Assembly (NCBI GenBank): GCA_958298945.1
Contig: OY282610.1
Location: forward strand, 39,439,667-39,503,666
Length of the DNA stretch: 64,000 nt
Direction: 5' to 3'
Source: Atherix ibis
Lineage: Eukaryota > Arthropoda > Insecta > Diptera > Athericidae
In this document: one piece after another, positions 23,330 to 34,880 of the stretch
How the letters are laid out: the number at the start of each line of letters is the position of its first letter
Numbering within the stretch: position 1 is the first letter of the stretch
Position numbers and translations under genes: made by a program
The notes under the pieces: model-generated
Told to the model about the DNA's origin: nothing
Databases searched by the model: none
Seen by the model: the letters and a program-made list of their open reading frames with translations, nothing else

Positions 23330-24540
23330 TAGCCGTTGAATAGACTGCGTGTTCTAGAAGATTCAAGAAAACCGGTTTCAGAACAGTATTACTGCGAGTG
23401 CTGCTCGCGGAAGATAGTTTACTAGCTTTACGACGTATCATGGCATTGGCGTTTTATAAAAGATACCAAAAAACCGGTTTCAGAGTTAAGTTTAGTAGTT
23501 TTATGAAGTAGCATGGCTCTGGCGATACCTAAAAGATATCAGAAAACCAGTTTCAGGGCAGTATGAATACGAGCGCTGCTTGCGAGAGAGAGTTTAGTAG
23601 TTTTTCGATATAGCACGGCTCTGGCATACCCTAGAAGATTCAAGAAAACCGGTTTCGGAGCGGTATGAATAAGAGTACTGCTCGCGAGAGAGAGTTTAGT
23701 AGTTTTATGACGTAGCATGACTCTGGCGTATTCAAGAAGATACCAAAAAACTGGTTTCAGAGCAAAGTTTAGTAGTTTTATGACGTAGTATTGCTCTGGC
23801 GTATTCTAGAGGATACCAGAAAACCTGTTTCAGGGCAGTATGAATACGAGCGCTGCTTGCGAGAGAGAGTTTAGTACTTTTACGATATAGCATATCTCTG
23901 GCGTATGCTAGAAGATTCAAGAAAACCGGTTTCAGTGCTATATGAATATGAGTGCTGCTCGCGAAAGAGAGTTTAATGGTTTTAAGATATAGCATTGCTC
24001 TGGCGTTTTCTATAAGATACCAGAAAACCAGTTTCAGAGCTGTATGAATATGAGCACTGCTCGCGAGAGAGAGTTTAGTACTTTTACGACGTAGCATTGC
24101 TCTGGCGTTTTCTAAAAGATACCAGAAAATCAGTTTCAGAGGAAAGTTTAGTAGTTTTACGACGTAGCATGGATCTGGCGTGTTCCAGAAGTTTCCAGAA
24201 AACTGGTTTCAGAGCAGTATGACTGCGAGTGCTGATAGCGAGAGTACTTTTGCCATGTAGCATGGCTCTCCCGTATTCTAGAAGATTCAAGAAACCCGTT
24301 TCCAGAGCAGTACGCATACAAGCGCTGCTCGCCAGAGAGACTTCAATAGTTTTACGATGTAGCATGGCTTTGGCGTTTTAAAAAAGATACCAGAAAACCG
24401 GTTTCAAAGCAAAGTTTAGTACTTTTACGAGATAGCATGGTTCTGGTGTATTGTAGAAAATTAAAGAAAACCGGTTCCGGACAAATATGACTGCGAGCGC
24501 TGTTCGTAAGAGAGAGTTTTAGTTTAGTTTTAGTTTTAAT
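23330..24540. repeat. Satellite array F, mixed 102-bp and 73-bp monomers
   Basis: The marker aaaaccggtttcag (with variants) recurs at about 23,371, 23,473, 23,546, 23,648, 23,750, 23,823, 23,925, 24,027, 24,129, 24,202, 24,294, 24,397 and 24,470. The steps are 102, 73, 102, 102, 73, 102, 102, 102, 73, 92, 103 and 73. The 73-bp unit is the 102-bp unit without a 29-bp block that carries the gcgctgctcgcgag words. Long and short units are interspersed rather than segregated. Three reverse-strand frames (23,732-24,097, 24,084-24,365, 24,352-24,612) read through it as 34-residue repeats. Confidence 0.95.
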
Positions 24541-27519
24541 TGAGTTGTATTTGGAACAGCGGTTGGAGTAGACAAAAAGTGTTGTGTAGACGTCTCGTAA
24601 TTTGTGAAGCATTAATTTTTTCTTTTACCCTATCCATTGAATCTATGTTGGATCTCAATAATATGATATTACGTAGAAAAATGTAAGCATTTGAATTTCC
24701 AGAGGAGAGGATGTTTTCGAAAAATGTATCAAGGACTCGAAGGAAGCTAATAGATCTTTGGGAAGATTGGCAATCATCTGAATGACTAAAAATGTACAGA
24801 GTAAAGGATCTCTTAATTAAACATTATTTGCTATTCCATTCAATAATTGCCAAATGATTGGATTTCAAGAAGTTTTTACAAATCCTTTTTTTCATAAATC
24901 CTCTTGTTTAAAAAGATTTTTCTTTTTGAAAAACAAACAAAATTTTTCATTGAACATATTGACAAGAAAAAATATATAATAAAATAAGAAATTATCAAAA
25001 TTTTCCATCTATCAGCATAAATATATAATAACAACCAAAACTCAATATGAGGACAATAACCACTTAACTACAATTTTAATGAAATTTATTCAATACGTTG
25101 GATTACTGAAAAGTCAACAGAGTCCTTACATAAGCACACACACACACATTCACACTAACAGAATGTTAGTTAATAAAATCATTTGTTTTCCAAAAAAAAA
25201 AAAATAATAATAATAATAACAAGCATGTTTTTGTAGAAATTTCGATTCCCAGGTCTCTGCGCAATACTCTGCTGTGTAGGCCATTCTTACAAAAGGTCAG
25301 TGTTTTCTGTTTTGCGCAACGGGTGTGTATATTTGTTTCTATAGCAATATTTATCCATTCAAATAAAATTAATATTTTGAAAATAACAACAAAATAAATA
25401 AGAAGCAATTTTGCTTCTTATTATAAAAAAAATGAAAATTTTCTTTTCAGAAATCAACATTAAAAACGTATCAAAATACCTCTTATGCTAATACGAAAAA
25501 TTATTCAATTTGTTCAATTCGATTCTATTGTTGTCGACTTAAATAAACATAACAACAACAAAAACCGAGCTCATATAACAAGGATAATTGTTTTAATGTC
25601 CTTTTTAAAGGTGGGCACATATAGAAATATGAAAAAAAAGCTGAGAAATTACTTTGAAAATACTTATAAATTTTTGTTCTTATAGTTTTTAGGTTTTATT
25701 TGAATTATTTTTGTTTCAAAAAAAAATTTTAACCTTAAAACAAAAATTATTATGAAAATATTGTAGAAAGCCGCTAGAAGAGAAGAAAAAAAATAAATGT
25801 CAAAACTTATCCACAAGGACAATAAAAGTGAACAGAAAATTTCAACTTAATCGAACACTACCCTTACTATGGTTAATTATTCAAATTTATGCCAGTGATA
25901 CTATGAGAAAAACAAAAACTGATCTAAATTTAGACTAGATATTAACATTATCATTATTAATTCGAATATTATTAATACGAAATATGCATAGTAACCGAAA
26001 TAAATGAAATAATCTGAATAAAAAGGATTTTCAAAAAAGACAACAACAAACAAATTAAAGGATTTAAATTATTTTTTTTAAGGGAAAAAGAAAATCATTT
26101 TATACTAAACAAAAATAAATCAAGAAATTATACACAAGAAAAAAACAACAAACATTATCATTTACTATTGTATATATATATAGTCTCTGCTAGCTTTTTA
26201 AGGATATTCACAATTATTATTTGAGGTAGTAAGAAAAATGCTGAAAAAGTAATCCCATCGAGCCGAGAGAAAATCCTTTGGAAAAGTGTCGAAAAAACAA
26301 TAACTACACAAAAAAAAAAACTGCTATAATATGAGTAAAAATTCTAAAAATATTTAACACACGCATACAAAATTTATAAAAAAAAAAAAACCAAATTAAT
26401 CCTTACACCAGTTATCCTTATCGAAAAACGTGCATGAATGCTTGTGGAATAGTTCTGGAAGGTAATTTTTCTGAATTTCCTTTTTGATTTTCCTTTGTTC
26501 TAATTAGAAAAATACTATAGGAACAATAGTACCAATTAGAAGTTGCCAAAGAAAGGGGTTGGGGATAGGGGTGAGTTACGACAAGCAAAATCCACCTGTC
26601 GCATGTGACTTTGCACACGAGCACGTTTGAATATCTAGAAAAGATCAAAAATAGCATAAAGGAGAAGATTTCGTACAATTTCCAAGGAGAATATTAGAAA
26701 AGAGAATGAAAGAAAAATAAATCTTTTCGTAATAAAAAGGATTTGATGTAGGAAAAAAAATGGACGATAACATCAACAGGAGAACACTATGGCCATACAT
26801 ACAAAAACTAGCAAAACATAGTTGGAAACTTCATAGATTCAAGCTAAAATGGATTGGGAAAAAAATTTACTTAACAAACACATATAATATATACACATAC
26901 ACGCATACAATATCTATTTGCACCTGTTTATATGAGGTAAACACAGACACGAAGACAAACAATACTCGTAATATTAAAAGATGTTCAGTTTTACTCATTG
27001 AATATGCGGAAACTCTCCACAAAATATTCATCACGATTGGGGTTAGTAGTGTAGAATTTTCTGTAGACAAAATAAGATATAAAAGCAAAAAATAAAAACA
27101 AAAGTATTTAGGAAAATTACACAAAAACAAATCAATAAAAAAAAAATCAGACATGATATCGAAAAGTAAACAAAAAATGAGGTTAAAGGTTCTTTTTTTT
27201 GAAATGTCAAAAAATTAAAGTGAACATTTTTCCAAAAATATTATATAAAAAAAAATAATAATAATAATAAATCTATTTAATTCATGAGTACATAACTCAA
27301 ATGCCATTCGTACACTGAACATAACCTCAATTTTTCAATTTCGAATATGATATAACCTCAAAAGCTGTTCGATATCAAAAAATTAGCGTTTAATTAAATT
27401 TCCCAACAGAAATCAATAATTTTTGCATTTTGGATCAAGGATGCACTTTATTAAAAAGTAAATATTCTTGCAAGTAATTAATTTACAAAAATTACTCCTT
27501 TTTTACCATGCATAGAAAT
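24541..27519. other. Long A/T-rich unique tract, no recognised gene
   Basis: Roughly 3 kb without transposon motifs or tandem arrays. It contains a perfect 12-bp-arm palindrome at 25,397-25,422, a short (CA)n at about 25,135-25,150, poly-A runs and TA repeats near 26,170. Frames at 26,418-26,678 (reverse) and 26,760-27,095 (forward) are the longest, but neither has a recognisable domain, and both have composition typical of non-coding A/T-rich DNA. It could be intron or intergenic sequence. I see no splice-linked coding series. Confidence 0.6.
25397..25422. repeat. Short perfect palindrome (12-bp arms, 2-nt loop)
   Basis: aataagaagcaa followed by tt and ttgcttcttatt. The reverse complement is exact. 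It could be a terminator-like or cruciform structure, or chance in A/T-rich DNA. Confidence 0.7.
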
Positions 27520-30300
27520 TTTTCTTCTGAATTCTATTTTTATAAGTTTTCCCTAAAAGAACAAATAATTTTGTCCGATTTCAAAATAAAAACTTTCCCG
27601 TTACAAAAAAAAAACAAATTTTGTTTGAATTCAAACTGAAATTTTTAAGTTTTTTCTTTCAATTCTTTTTTAGAAACAAAATAGACTTTTCTAGTAAATT
27701 TTCTCCTAAAAACAACCAACTAACTTTATCGGAAAGAAAGTGAACAAATTTCTTGTTTGTAAATTTTCCCGTAAAAACCAACTCATTTTTTAACCAAATG
27801 TTTTCTCCTAAAACTAATCAATTTTGTCTGAATTTAAACCGAAATTTTCATTTCTTTTTCTCCTAAACCAATTTTGACCAAATTTAAAAAAAAATTTCTC
27901 TAAAAATAACCAATTTTGTCAGAATTGAAATCAAAATTTTTTTTAATTAATTTTCTTCTTAAAAAAATCAATCTTCGAATTATTGTAAAATAGATTTTTT
28001 TTTAAATTTTCCTAAAAACAACCAACTTTTGTCCGAAAGGAAGTGAAAAAGTTTAGTTTTAGTAAATTTTTTACAAAAAACCAACTCATTTTTTATCCGA
28101 ATTTGTTCTCCTCCATTTTAAAGGAATTTAAAAATTATCTCCTAAAAAAACTAATTTTGTCCGAATGAAAAGGGTAAATCTTGCCTGAATTTAATCCGAA
28201 ATTCTTAAAAACAATCACTTTTATCAGAATGTAAATCAAAAAAAATTATTTTATTATAAATTTTCTTCGAAAAAATAACCCATTTTGTCCGAATGTAAAA
28301 CATTTTTCATTTTTTTCTCCTAAAAACCACAAATTTTGTTCAAACACAAATCGAAATTTTTCATTTTTTTAAAAATTGTCTCCTAAAAAAACTAATTTTT
28401 ATCCGAAAGGAAATGAAAAAATTTCATTTTTATAAATTTCCCTGTAAAATCAATAAATTTTGTCCGAATTTGTACCGAAAATTTTCATTTTTTTTCTCCT
28501 AAAAATCACAAAATGTCTCAATTGAAATTAAATTTTTTTTTTTTTTAAATTTTCTCTTAAAACAAAAAATTTTTTCCGAACAGAAATCAAAAGTTTCATT
28601 TTTTACAAAATTTCTCCTAAAACCAACAAATTTTGCCCAAACGCAAATCAAAAAAAATTATTTTCTTATAACTTTTCTACTAAAAACCACAAATGTTGTC
28701 CGAATTGAAATAAAAAAAATTCCTTTCAAAAAGTTTTCTCCGAAAAATAATTGAATTTGTCCGAATCTATTTCAACTTTTTTTTGGTTATAAATTTTCTT
28801 CCAAAAAACTGCCAATTTCCTCCAAACAGAAATGAAAAAAAAATTATTTTCGTATAAATTTTCCCCTAAAAAGAACCAATTTTGTCCGAATTAAAATAGA
28901 TTTAAAAAGAAATTGTTTTTTTTTAAAAACAACCAATTTTCTCGGAACAGAAATTAAAAAAATTATGTTAATATAAATTTTCTCCGAAAAAAAACCCCAT
29001 TTTCTCCGAATTGAAATTAAATTTTTTTTATTTTTTATCAATTTTCTGTTAAAAGCAATAAACCTTGTCCGTACAGAAATTAAAAATTTAAAATTTTTAA
29101 AAAGTTTCCCTTTAAAGCATCAAATTTGCTCTGAATTTAAACCGAAAATTTAAAATTTTTTCTCGTAAAACAGCAAACTTTTTTCGAATTGAAATAAAAA
29201 AAAAATTTTTTTACTCCGAAAAATAAAAAAAATTTACTCAGAAAAATAATTAAATTTTGTCCGAATCTTCTCTGCCTTTTTTGTTAATAAATTTCCCTTT
29301 AAAAACACTCCATTTTGTTCGAATTTAAAACGAACATTTTCTTTTTTTATAAATTTTCTCCGAAAAAATAACCAATTTTGTCCGAATTAAAATAGATTTA
29401 AAAAGAAATTGTTTTTTTTTAAAAACAACCAATTTTCTCGGAACAGAAATTAAAAAAATTATGTTAATATAAATTTTCTCCGAAAAAAAACCCCATTTTC
29501 TCCGAATTGAAATTAAATTTTTTTTATTTTTTATCAATTTTCTGTTAAAAGCAATAAACCTTGTCCGTACAGAAATTAAAAATTTAAAATTTTTAAAAAG
29601 TTTCCCTTTAAAGCATCAAATTTGCTCTGAATTTAAACCGAAAATTTAAAATTTTTTCTCGTAAAACAGCAAACTTTTTTCGAATTGAAATAAAAAAAAA
29701 ATTTTTTTACTCCGAAAAATAAAAAAAATTTACTCAGAAAAATAATTAAATTTTGTCCGAATCTTCTCTGCCTTTTTTGTTAATAAATTTCCCTTTAAAA
29801 ACACTCCATTTTGTTCGAATTTAAAACGAACATTTTCTTTTTTTATAAATTTTCTCCGAAAAAATAACCAATTTTGTCCGAATTGAAAATAAAATTTTCA
29901 TTTTTCATACATTTTCTCTTTGAAAATTTTTCAATTTATTTTGATGAATTTTTTGTCGAAAAACTCTTCAAAAGATTTTTAAAAAAATGTTATTTTTCCA
30001 TGCCAAGATGAATATTATCCCAATATTCTATAGTCAACCGAAAATTGTGACTTTTCACTTTAATTTCATCGAATTTTGTCCGAAAAATAATAATTTTCTC
30101 ATAAAAACACAACTTTCCCAAAGTTTAATACAAAAAAAAAATGTTAAGAATTTTAATATTTTTGTCCGAAATTTGATCGAACAGTTTCATATTTCTTCAA
30201 AAGACACTAATTTGTATCCGAAAATTTAATTTTTGAAATCTTTCTCCGAAAATTGCTAATTTTTCTTCAAATTTATACGCAAAAGTTGATTGTTTTGTCA
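27520..30300. repeat. Satellite array G, degenerate ~60-bp monomer
   Basis: The word ttttgtccgaatt (with variants) returns every 50-70 bp, alternating with aaattttctcc.aaaaa and a T-run of variable length. Individual monomers are strongly diverged, except for a recent duplication at 28,874-29,865. Similar monomers reappear at 33,540-34,030. The two lysine/isoleucine-rich reverse-strand frames (28,844-29,041 and 29,325-29,537) are copies of each other made by the duplication and are not genes. Confidence 0.88.
28874..29865. repeat. 496-bp tandem duplication inside satellite G
   Basis: 28,874-29,369 and 29,370-29,865 read as identical wherever I compared them, including several homopolymers of 8-9 bases. 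The next potential copy at 29,866 diverges after the first ~20 bases. The offset of 496 bp is confirmed by the two matching reverse-strand frames, whose starts differ by exactly 496. Identity in such a degenerate array means either a very recent duplication or an assembly artefact. Confidence 0.92.
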
Positions 30301-31640
30301 ATTTTTGTACGAAAAAAAATCGAATTTTTCACATAAAAACTGTATTTTTTACCGAATATTTTTACAAGCTGGAATTTTTTAATTAAATTGTAACATAATT
30401 TTTTAACGTAAAATATTTATTTTCTAATCGAAATTTAAAAACAAAAATTCCTATTTTCCATCTAAATAGGGACATTTATCGTATATCGTTTAACAAAACT
30501 ATTGAACTTTTTTGGTGGAAAAATATTAATGTTTTATTCGATAGTCTACCGGACAGTTTAACGTTTCTGTTAAGGACACTGATTTTTTTCCATTTCAAAA
30601 GTGATCTGAAAATTTAAAAAGACAATTTTTGCCAAATTTGAATTGTAAAATTTATGTTTTTTCCAGTTTTTTTTTCATAATATATCAACCAACAGCAGTT
30701 TTTTTCCATACTTTAATTAAAGGGAAAATTTTTACTATTCAATTTAAATAATCCTTTAATGAAAAAAAAATATTATTTTGACTCCACAAAGTCTCCTTAG
30801 ACATCAATTTTTCTCCTAAATTTTATAATGCGTAAAATACGCTTACTTATTTTCCTTAAATTGGCAAAATATTTTTTTTCAATTCGAAATTGTAATAAAG
30901 AAAAAATTTCAATCAGTTTTTTTTTTTTTTTTTTAAATAGAACGTATTTTTCGGTTAAATTTCAAATTGATTTTTAAAATTTATCTCGAAAGAGTTTATA
31001 TGAGAAAATAAATTGAATCAGGAAAACCGTTTTTGTCCGAATATCAAAAGGAAAAATCAAAAAGTTTATCTAAAAATATTTATTTCGATCGGGAAATTAT
31101 CAATTTTTTCTCTAACGTTCAACCAATAGGACAGTTTCATCCAAAAACTGATGGAAACTTTTTCCTTTTCAATGCAATTTAGAAGAAATTGCATAATTCT
31201 TCTATTAAAAAATATTAATTTTTTCTTCTAAAAAAATATTGTAAAAAACGTGTTTTTTTCTTTTAAATGAATTTTAATCCCACTTCCTCCAGAATTACGA
31301 TTCGATTCTACAAACTTTTCTGCTAGTTTCTACCGAAACGATTTCCGTACTTTTAGCCTGCACTGTACACATCCGCATTTCAGCATTTGACAATTTTCAC
31401 TTTTCTTCTAAATTTTTTCGCTAAACGTTTTGCGTTCTCACATAAAGTCGTCCTTTTCCCTTGTTTCGTCCTCAGTTTTTCGTTTTTTTTTTTTATTGGA
31501 ATTTTCGATGAATATTAAGTGAAGCTTTTGTGTTGGTATAAGAATTTTGAGAATTTTCCTTTTTTTTTTTGATTGGTAAGTAAATTTTTTCTCATCGGTT
31601 TTTTCCTTAATATTCGGTGTTATTTTTTTTTCATATGTCA
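30301..31640. other. A/T-rich spacer grading out of satellite G
   Basis: Mostly A/T-rich sequence with scattered tttttc...ccgaa words that may be very old satellite G monomers up to about 31,100. T-run at about 30,918-30,936. No gene recognised. The final part (31,480-31,640) is pyrimidine-rich and lies just upstream of the candidate exon. Confidence 0.55.
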
Positions 31641-31660
31641 AATCGAATTGGTATTTTTAG

Positions 31661-31858
31661 CGTGACGTCAAAAGGAGGACACAGAAACGAGATGACAAAT
31701 CGATAACCACATCGACTGGAGCCGATGGGGATGCTATAGATAAGGTGCTATACGCACAAACACAAATCCGCCGAAAGTATCTACACACAGTCACTCGTTG
31801 GCCGAAGGATACCGAAGGGATAGAAAAAATTCCCCTTCTACACAATACCAATAAATGA
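31661..31858 (+). CDS. Possible unannotated terminal exon (65 codons), function unknown
   Basis: A forward frame of 65 codons plus TGA (31,856-31,858) opens exactly after a TTTTTAG at 31,654-31,660. That is a plausible 3' splice acceptor preceded by pyrimidine-rich sequence. The frame has no ATG start, and in it the codon before 31,661 is a stop, so it would need splicing. Base composition is far more balanced than in the flanks. The predicted peptide is hydrophilic and basic at the start (RDVKRRTQKRDDKS) and ends near IPLLHNTNK. A TGACGTCA octamer sits at its first bases, and aataaa overlaps the stop. I do not recognise the protein. The overlapping reverse-strand 69-codon frame is an alternative. 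Chance remains possible. Confidence 0.3.
   Translation, partial: RDVKRRTQKRDDKSITTSTGADGDAIDKVLYAQTQIRRKYLHTVTRWPKDTEGIEKIPLLHNTNK
31663..31670. promoter_or_regulatory. CRE-like octamer TGACGTCA
   Basis: A perfect palindromic cAMP-response-element core in a locally G+C-richer stretch. A second perfect copy lies at 39,324-39,331. Whether CREB/ATF proteins bind here is unknown, and it also overlaps the candidate exon. Confidence 0.35.
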
Positions 31859-31869
31859 GCTTGCATATG

Positions 31870-33489
31870 TATTCATCTATTCGATTCAAATACAAAAGGA
31901 CATTTACTTAGTTTTTCTCTATTGCTCGTTCGGATCCTTTTTAATTTCGTTTCGTCTCCTTTTTTGTTTAAATATATTTTTTTTTCGTTCAATATTGCCT
32001 GACTTTTATTAACAATTCCATGTAAATGATCCTTTCTCTCTTATTTGGATTTTACTCTTTTCTGACGAAGCATTTTTTTTTTTGGTTTTTTGTTGAAAAA
32101 AAATTCCCTTTTTCACTGTGATATTCTCCTTTTATGGTAAATGTATGCGTACGGATATTTTACGTTAATATATTAGAGATATTAGACTAAGTCGAGAAAA
32201 TAATTAAATCAGGCGAAAGTTTCAATCCTTTTTTTTTTGGCTGTTGTTGTTTGTCTTCTTTTTTTATAATTTTCTTTTTTTCTTTACGTTTTGTTTCCTT
32301 TTGAACAATGTGTGTGTATGCACATATATACAGAGTATTTGGTATTATTTCGAGCCTATGAAATTATGCCCGTTGCTCTGTATATTAGATACTTAATTAA
32401 TCGTTGACTTAACAATAATTTGCATACATTAAATGAACGAGGCATATCTTCTTCTTGTTTGGATTTAGTGAAGTAAGAGAGGAACCATAACTAAAAATAA
32501 AACTTTCATTTAAGAATGGAGCAAGGAGCGAGGAGAATGGTCGAGTGAAATAATTTAGGACTAAAGAAGGGATTAGTGAAAATTTCAACTATAAGAACTT
32601 ACATGAAAGGGATATGCCTAAAAATAGATACTATTTTCCTATTTGGATTTGAATAAATATTTCCCTCTCCGAGCAGGCGAATCGTCCTTTTTTCGTTGGA
32701 ACTTTTTTTTAAACGAATTTTATAGATTTTTTTTCAAAATTATCAATTATACCAAAAATGATTGCTATCAAATTTTGAGAAAAAAAATGTTCTAATACCA
32801 TAACTTGTTGAGTAAATCTGTCCATAAACCAATAAAAGTGATCAAAATTTTATAGTTTTGATGACGTTGCAAAAAAAAACGACAGTGCCATCTTGAGTCA
32901 TGTTCTAATAAAACTGGTTCGGGTCTTAGCTTAATGTTAAAAATTCTAGGTAAGTTTTAAAAAAAAAAAAAACTTTGATTAGAAGTGTTTTTTTTTGTAA
33001 TTTTTTTAAAAATATGATGAATAGTTTTAGAGAAAAATCTAAAAAAAATACTACGACATGGGCCCTTTTTATCTTAATAAGAGAAAAGATTTGTGTTATA
33101 TTTCGATGAAGATTTTATTTGGATTTTTGGTATGTACTTATACTCTCAAAAATTGGGTAGGTACTCTTACTTCTAACGGCTAAGAAACCGAAAAAAGTCC
33201 ACTTCCTAGCATTATCTGATATCGCAATATCTCTTAAATTGTTTTTTTTTATGAACACATATCCTTTGGTGTATATTTATACAACAAAATGTATATTCTA
33301 TTTGCCCCCCTAAAATTCTTTGAGATTTTTTTTGCCAAATTTCACTGAGAGTGAAAAAAAATGACGATTCAAAAGAAAATTATTTTTATATTTTAGTTTT
33401 ACAAAAAGAAGAAACCGAAAATTTTTATTCAGAAAAAAAAATGAATCCTTAATCTCACAAAATGACAAAACCCAAACAGACGTTTTTGG
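31870..33489. other. A/T-rich unique tract, no recognised gene
   Basis: No transposon motif or tandem array. The stretch around 32,330-32,480 has unusually even composition for this window (for example cgagcctatgaaattatgcc and acgaggcatatcttcttc). It might be conserved non-coding DNA, but nothing in the sequence proves it. Confidence 0.5.
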
Positions 33490-33805
33490 TTTACAATAAC
33501 GCCATCTATTAAAAACCAGCAACATCCAAATTATTGTTGACATTTTTTTAATTTTTTTTTATTCCTTTTTTACTAAATTTTGATCAGAAATTTTCTCCCA
33601 AAAACATAACAATTTTATTCAATTCAAAATAGAAAATTTTCAATTTTTATCAATTTTCTTTTTTAAAATAAAATATCTAGACAAAAAGGTTAAAAAAATC
33701 TCACGAAAAGAAGAAAAAAACCTCGGATTAAGGAGTGTTTGGTATCAGAACAACGCCATCTATTAAAAAATAGCAACAACCGAATTACTGTTGAAATTTT
33801 CTTTT
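33490..33805. repeat. Twofold ~60-bp module containing AACGCCATCT, 254 bp apart
   Basis: Segments at about 33,491-33,545 and 33,745-33,802 both read aacgccatctattaaaaa, then cagcaac or tagcaac, a ccaaatta/ccgaatta block, ctgttgaaatttt-like sequence and a T-run. The intervening DNA is A/T-rich and resembles satellite G monomers. This is the only place where the motif is part of a longer duplicated block. Confidence 0.75.
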
Positions 33806-34039
33806 TGATTTTATATACGTATTATTTTATTCTGGTTTTTAAAAAAAAATTCTTTTAAAAATACTCAATTTTTTATTAAAAATTTCAATTAATTAAATTT
33901 CAAAATCCAAAAATTAAATGACGAATTTTATTAATTGTTTTTTTTTTTTTTATTTTCTCCTAAAAACCAATAAATTTTTTCAATTTAAAATAAAATATTT
34001 TTAAAATTTTCTCGTCAAAAATAATTTTTTTTTTGGAAG
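33806..34039. repeat. Diverged satellite G-like monomers
   Basis: Words such as ttttctcctaaaaaccaata and aattttctcgtcaaaaataa match the satellite G consensus found 4-6 kb to the left. Degenerate, no coding. Confidence 0.5.
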
Positions 34040-34880
34040 CAATTTCAGTTAAAAATTAACATTAAAAATTTTCAGTAAAAATTTTCGGTAAAAATTTTTC
34101 CGAAAAACTTTTTTGGTAAAAATTTTCTTAAAAATATTCAGCAAAAATATTTTTAAAAAAAAAATTCGTAAAAATATTCGTTCAAATATATTAAGTAAAA
34201 ATTTTCGGTAAAAAGTATCAGTAAAAATTTTCAGTAAAAATTTTCTGTAAAAATTTTTGGTAATAATTTTATGTAAAAATTTACAGTAAAAATTTTCTGA
34301 AAAAATTTACGGTAAAAATGTTCAGTAGAAATTTTCGATGAGCTTTTTTGGTAAAAATGTTCGATAAAATTATTCAGTACAAATTACCGGTAAACATTTT
34401 CTGTAAACATTTTCGACAAAAATGTTTGGTAAAAATTGTTGGTAAATATTTTCGGTAAACATTTTCAGTAAAAATTATCAGTAAAAATTTTCAGTAAAAA
34501 TATTCTTTAAAAAAAATGATGTAAAAATGTTTGGTAATAATTTTCCGTAAATTTTTTTTGGTAAAAACTTTCTGTAAAAATTTTCTGTAAAAATTTTTGG
34601 TAAACATTTTTGATGAAAACTTTTGGAAGAAAATATTAAGTAAAACTATTCATTAAAAACAGTAAAAATGTTCGGAAAACTTTTTTGGTAAAAATGTTCG
34701 TTAAAAATATTCGGTAAAAATGTTCAGCAAAAATATTTTTAACAACATTTGGTAAAAATATTCGTTAAAAAATATTTAGTATAATAAAAATTTTCAATAA
34801 AAATTTTCAGATAAAATGTTCAATTAAAAGTTTTTAAGTAAAAATTTCCGGGTAATTATTATCAGTAAAAATTTTTTATT
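34040..34880. repeat. Minisatellite H, about 14-16 bp unit (gtaaaaattttcg)
   Basis: The unit gtaaaaattttcg/gtaaaaattttcagt and close variants repeat over more than 800 bp with small length changes, with dozens of copies readable. It has strong strand asymmetry: gtaaaaa occurs almost only on the forward strand. It ends abruptly at the inverted-repeat element at 34,881. Confidence 0.93.

Noticed and set aside
26222..26233. tgaggtagtaag resembles the start of let-7 microRNA
   Set aside because: Only the first ten bases match, and the downstream sequence does not fold back to give a complementary arm, so it is most likely chance.
27520..30300. Regularly spaced repeats considered as a CRISPR-like array
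   Set aside because: Monomers are directly adjacent and degenerate, without unique spacers, and the context is eukaryotic. It is a satellite.
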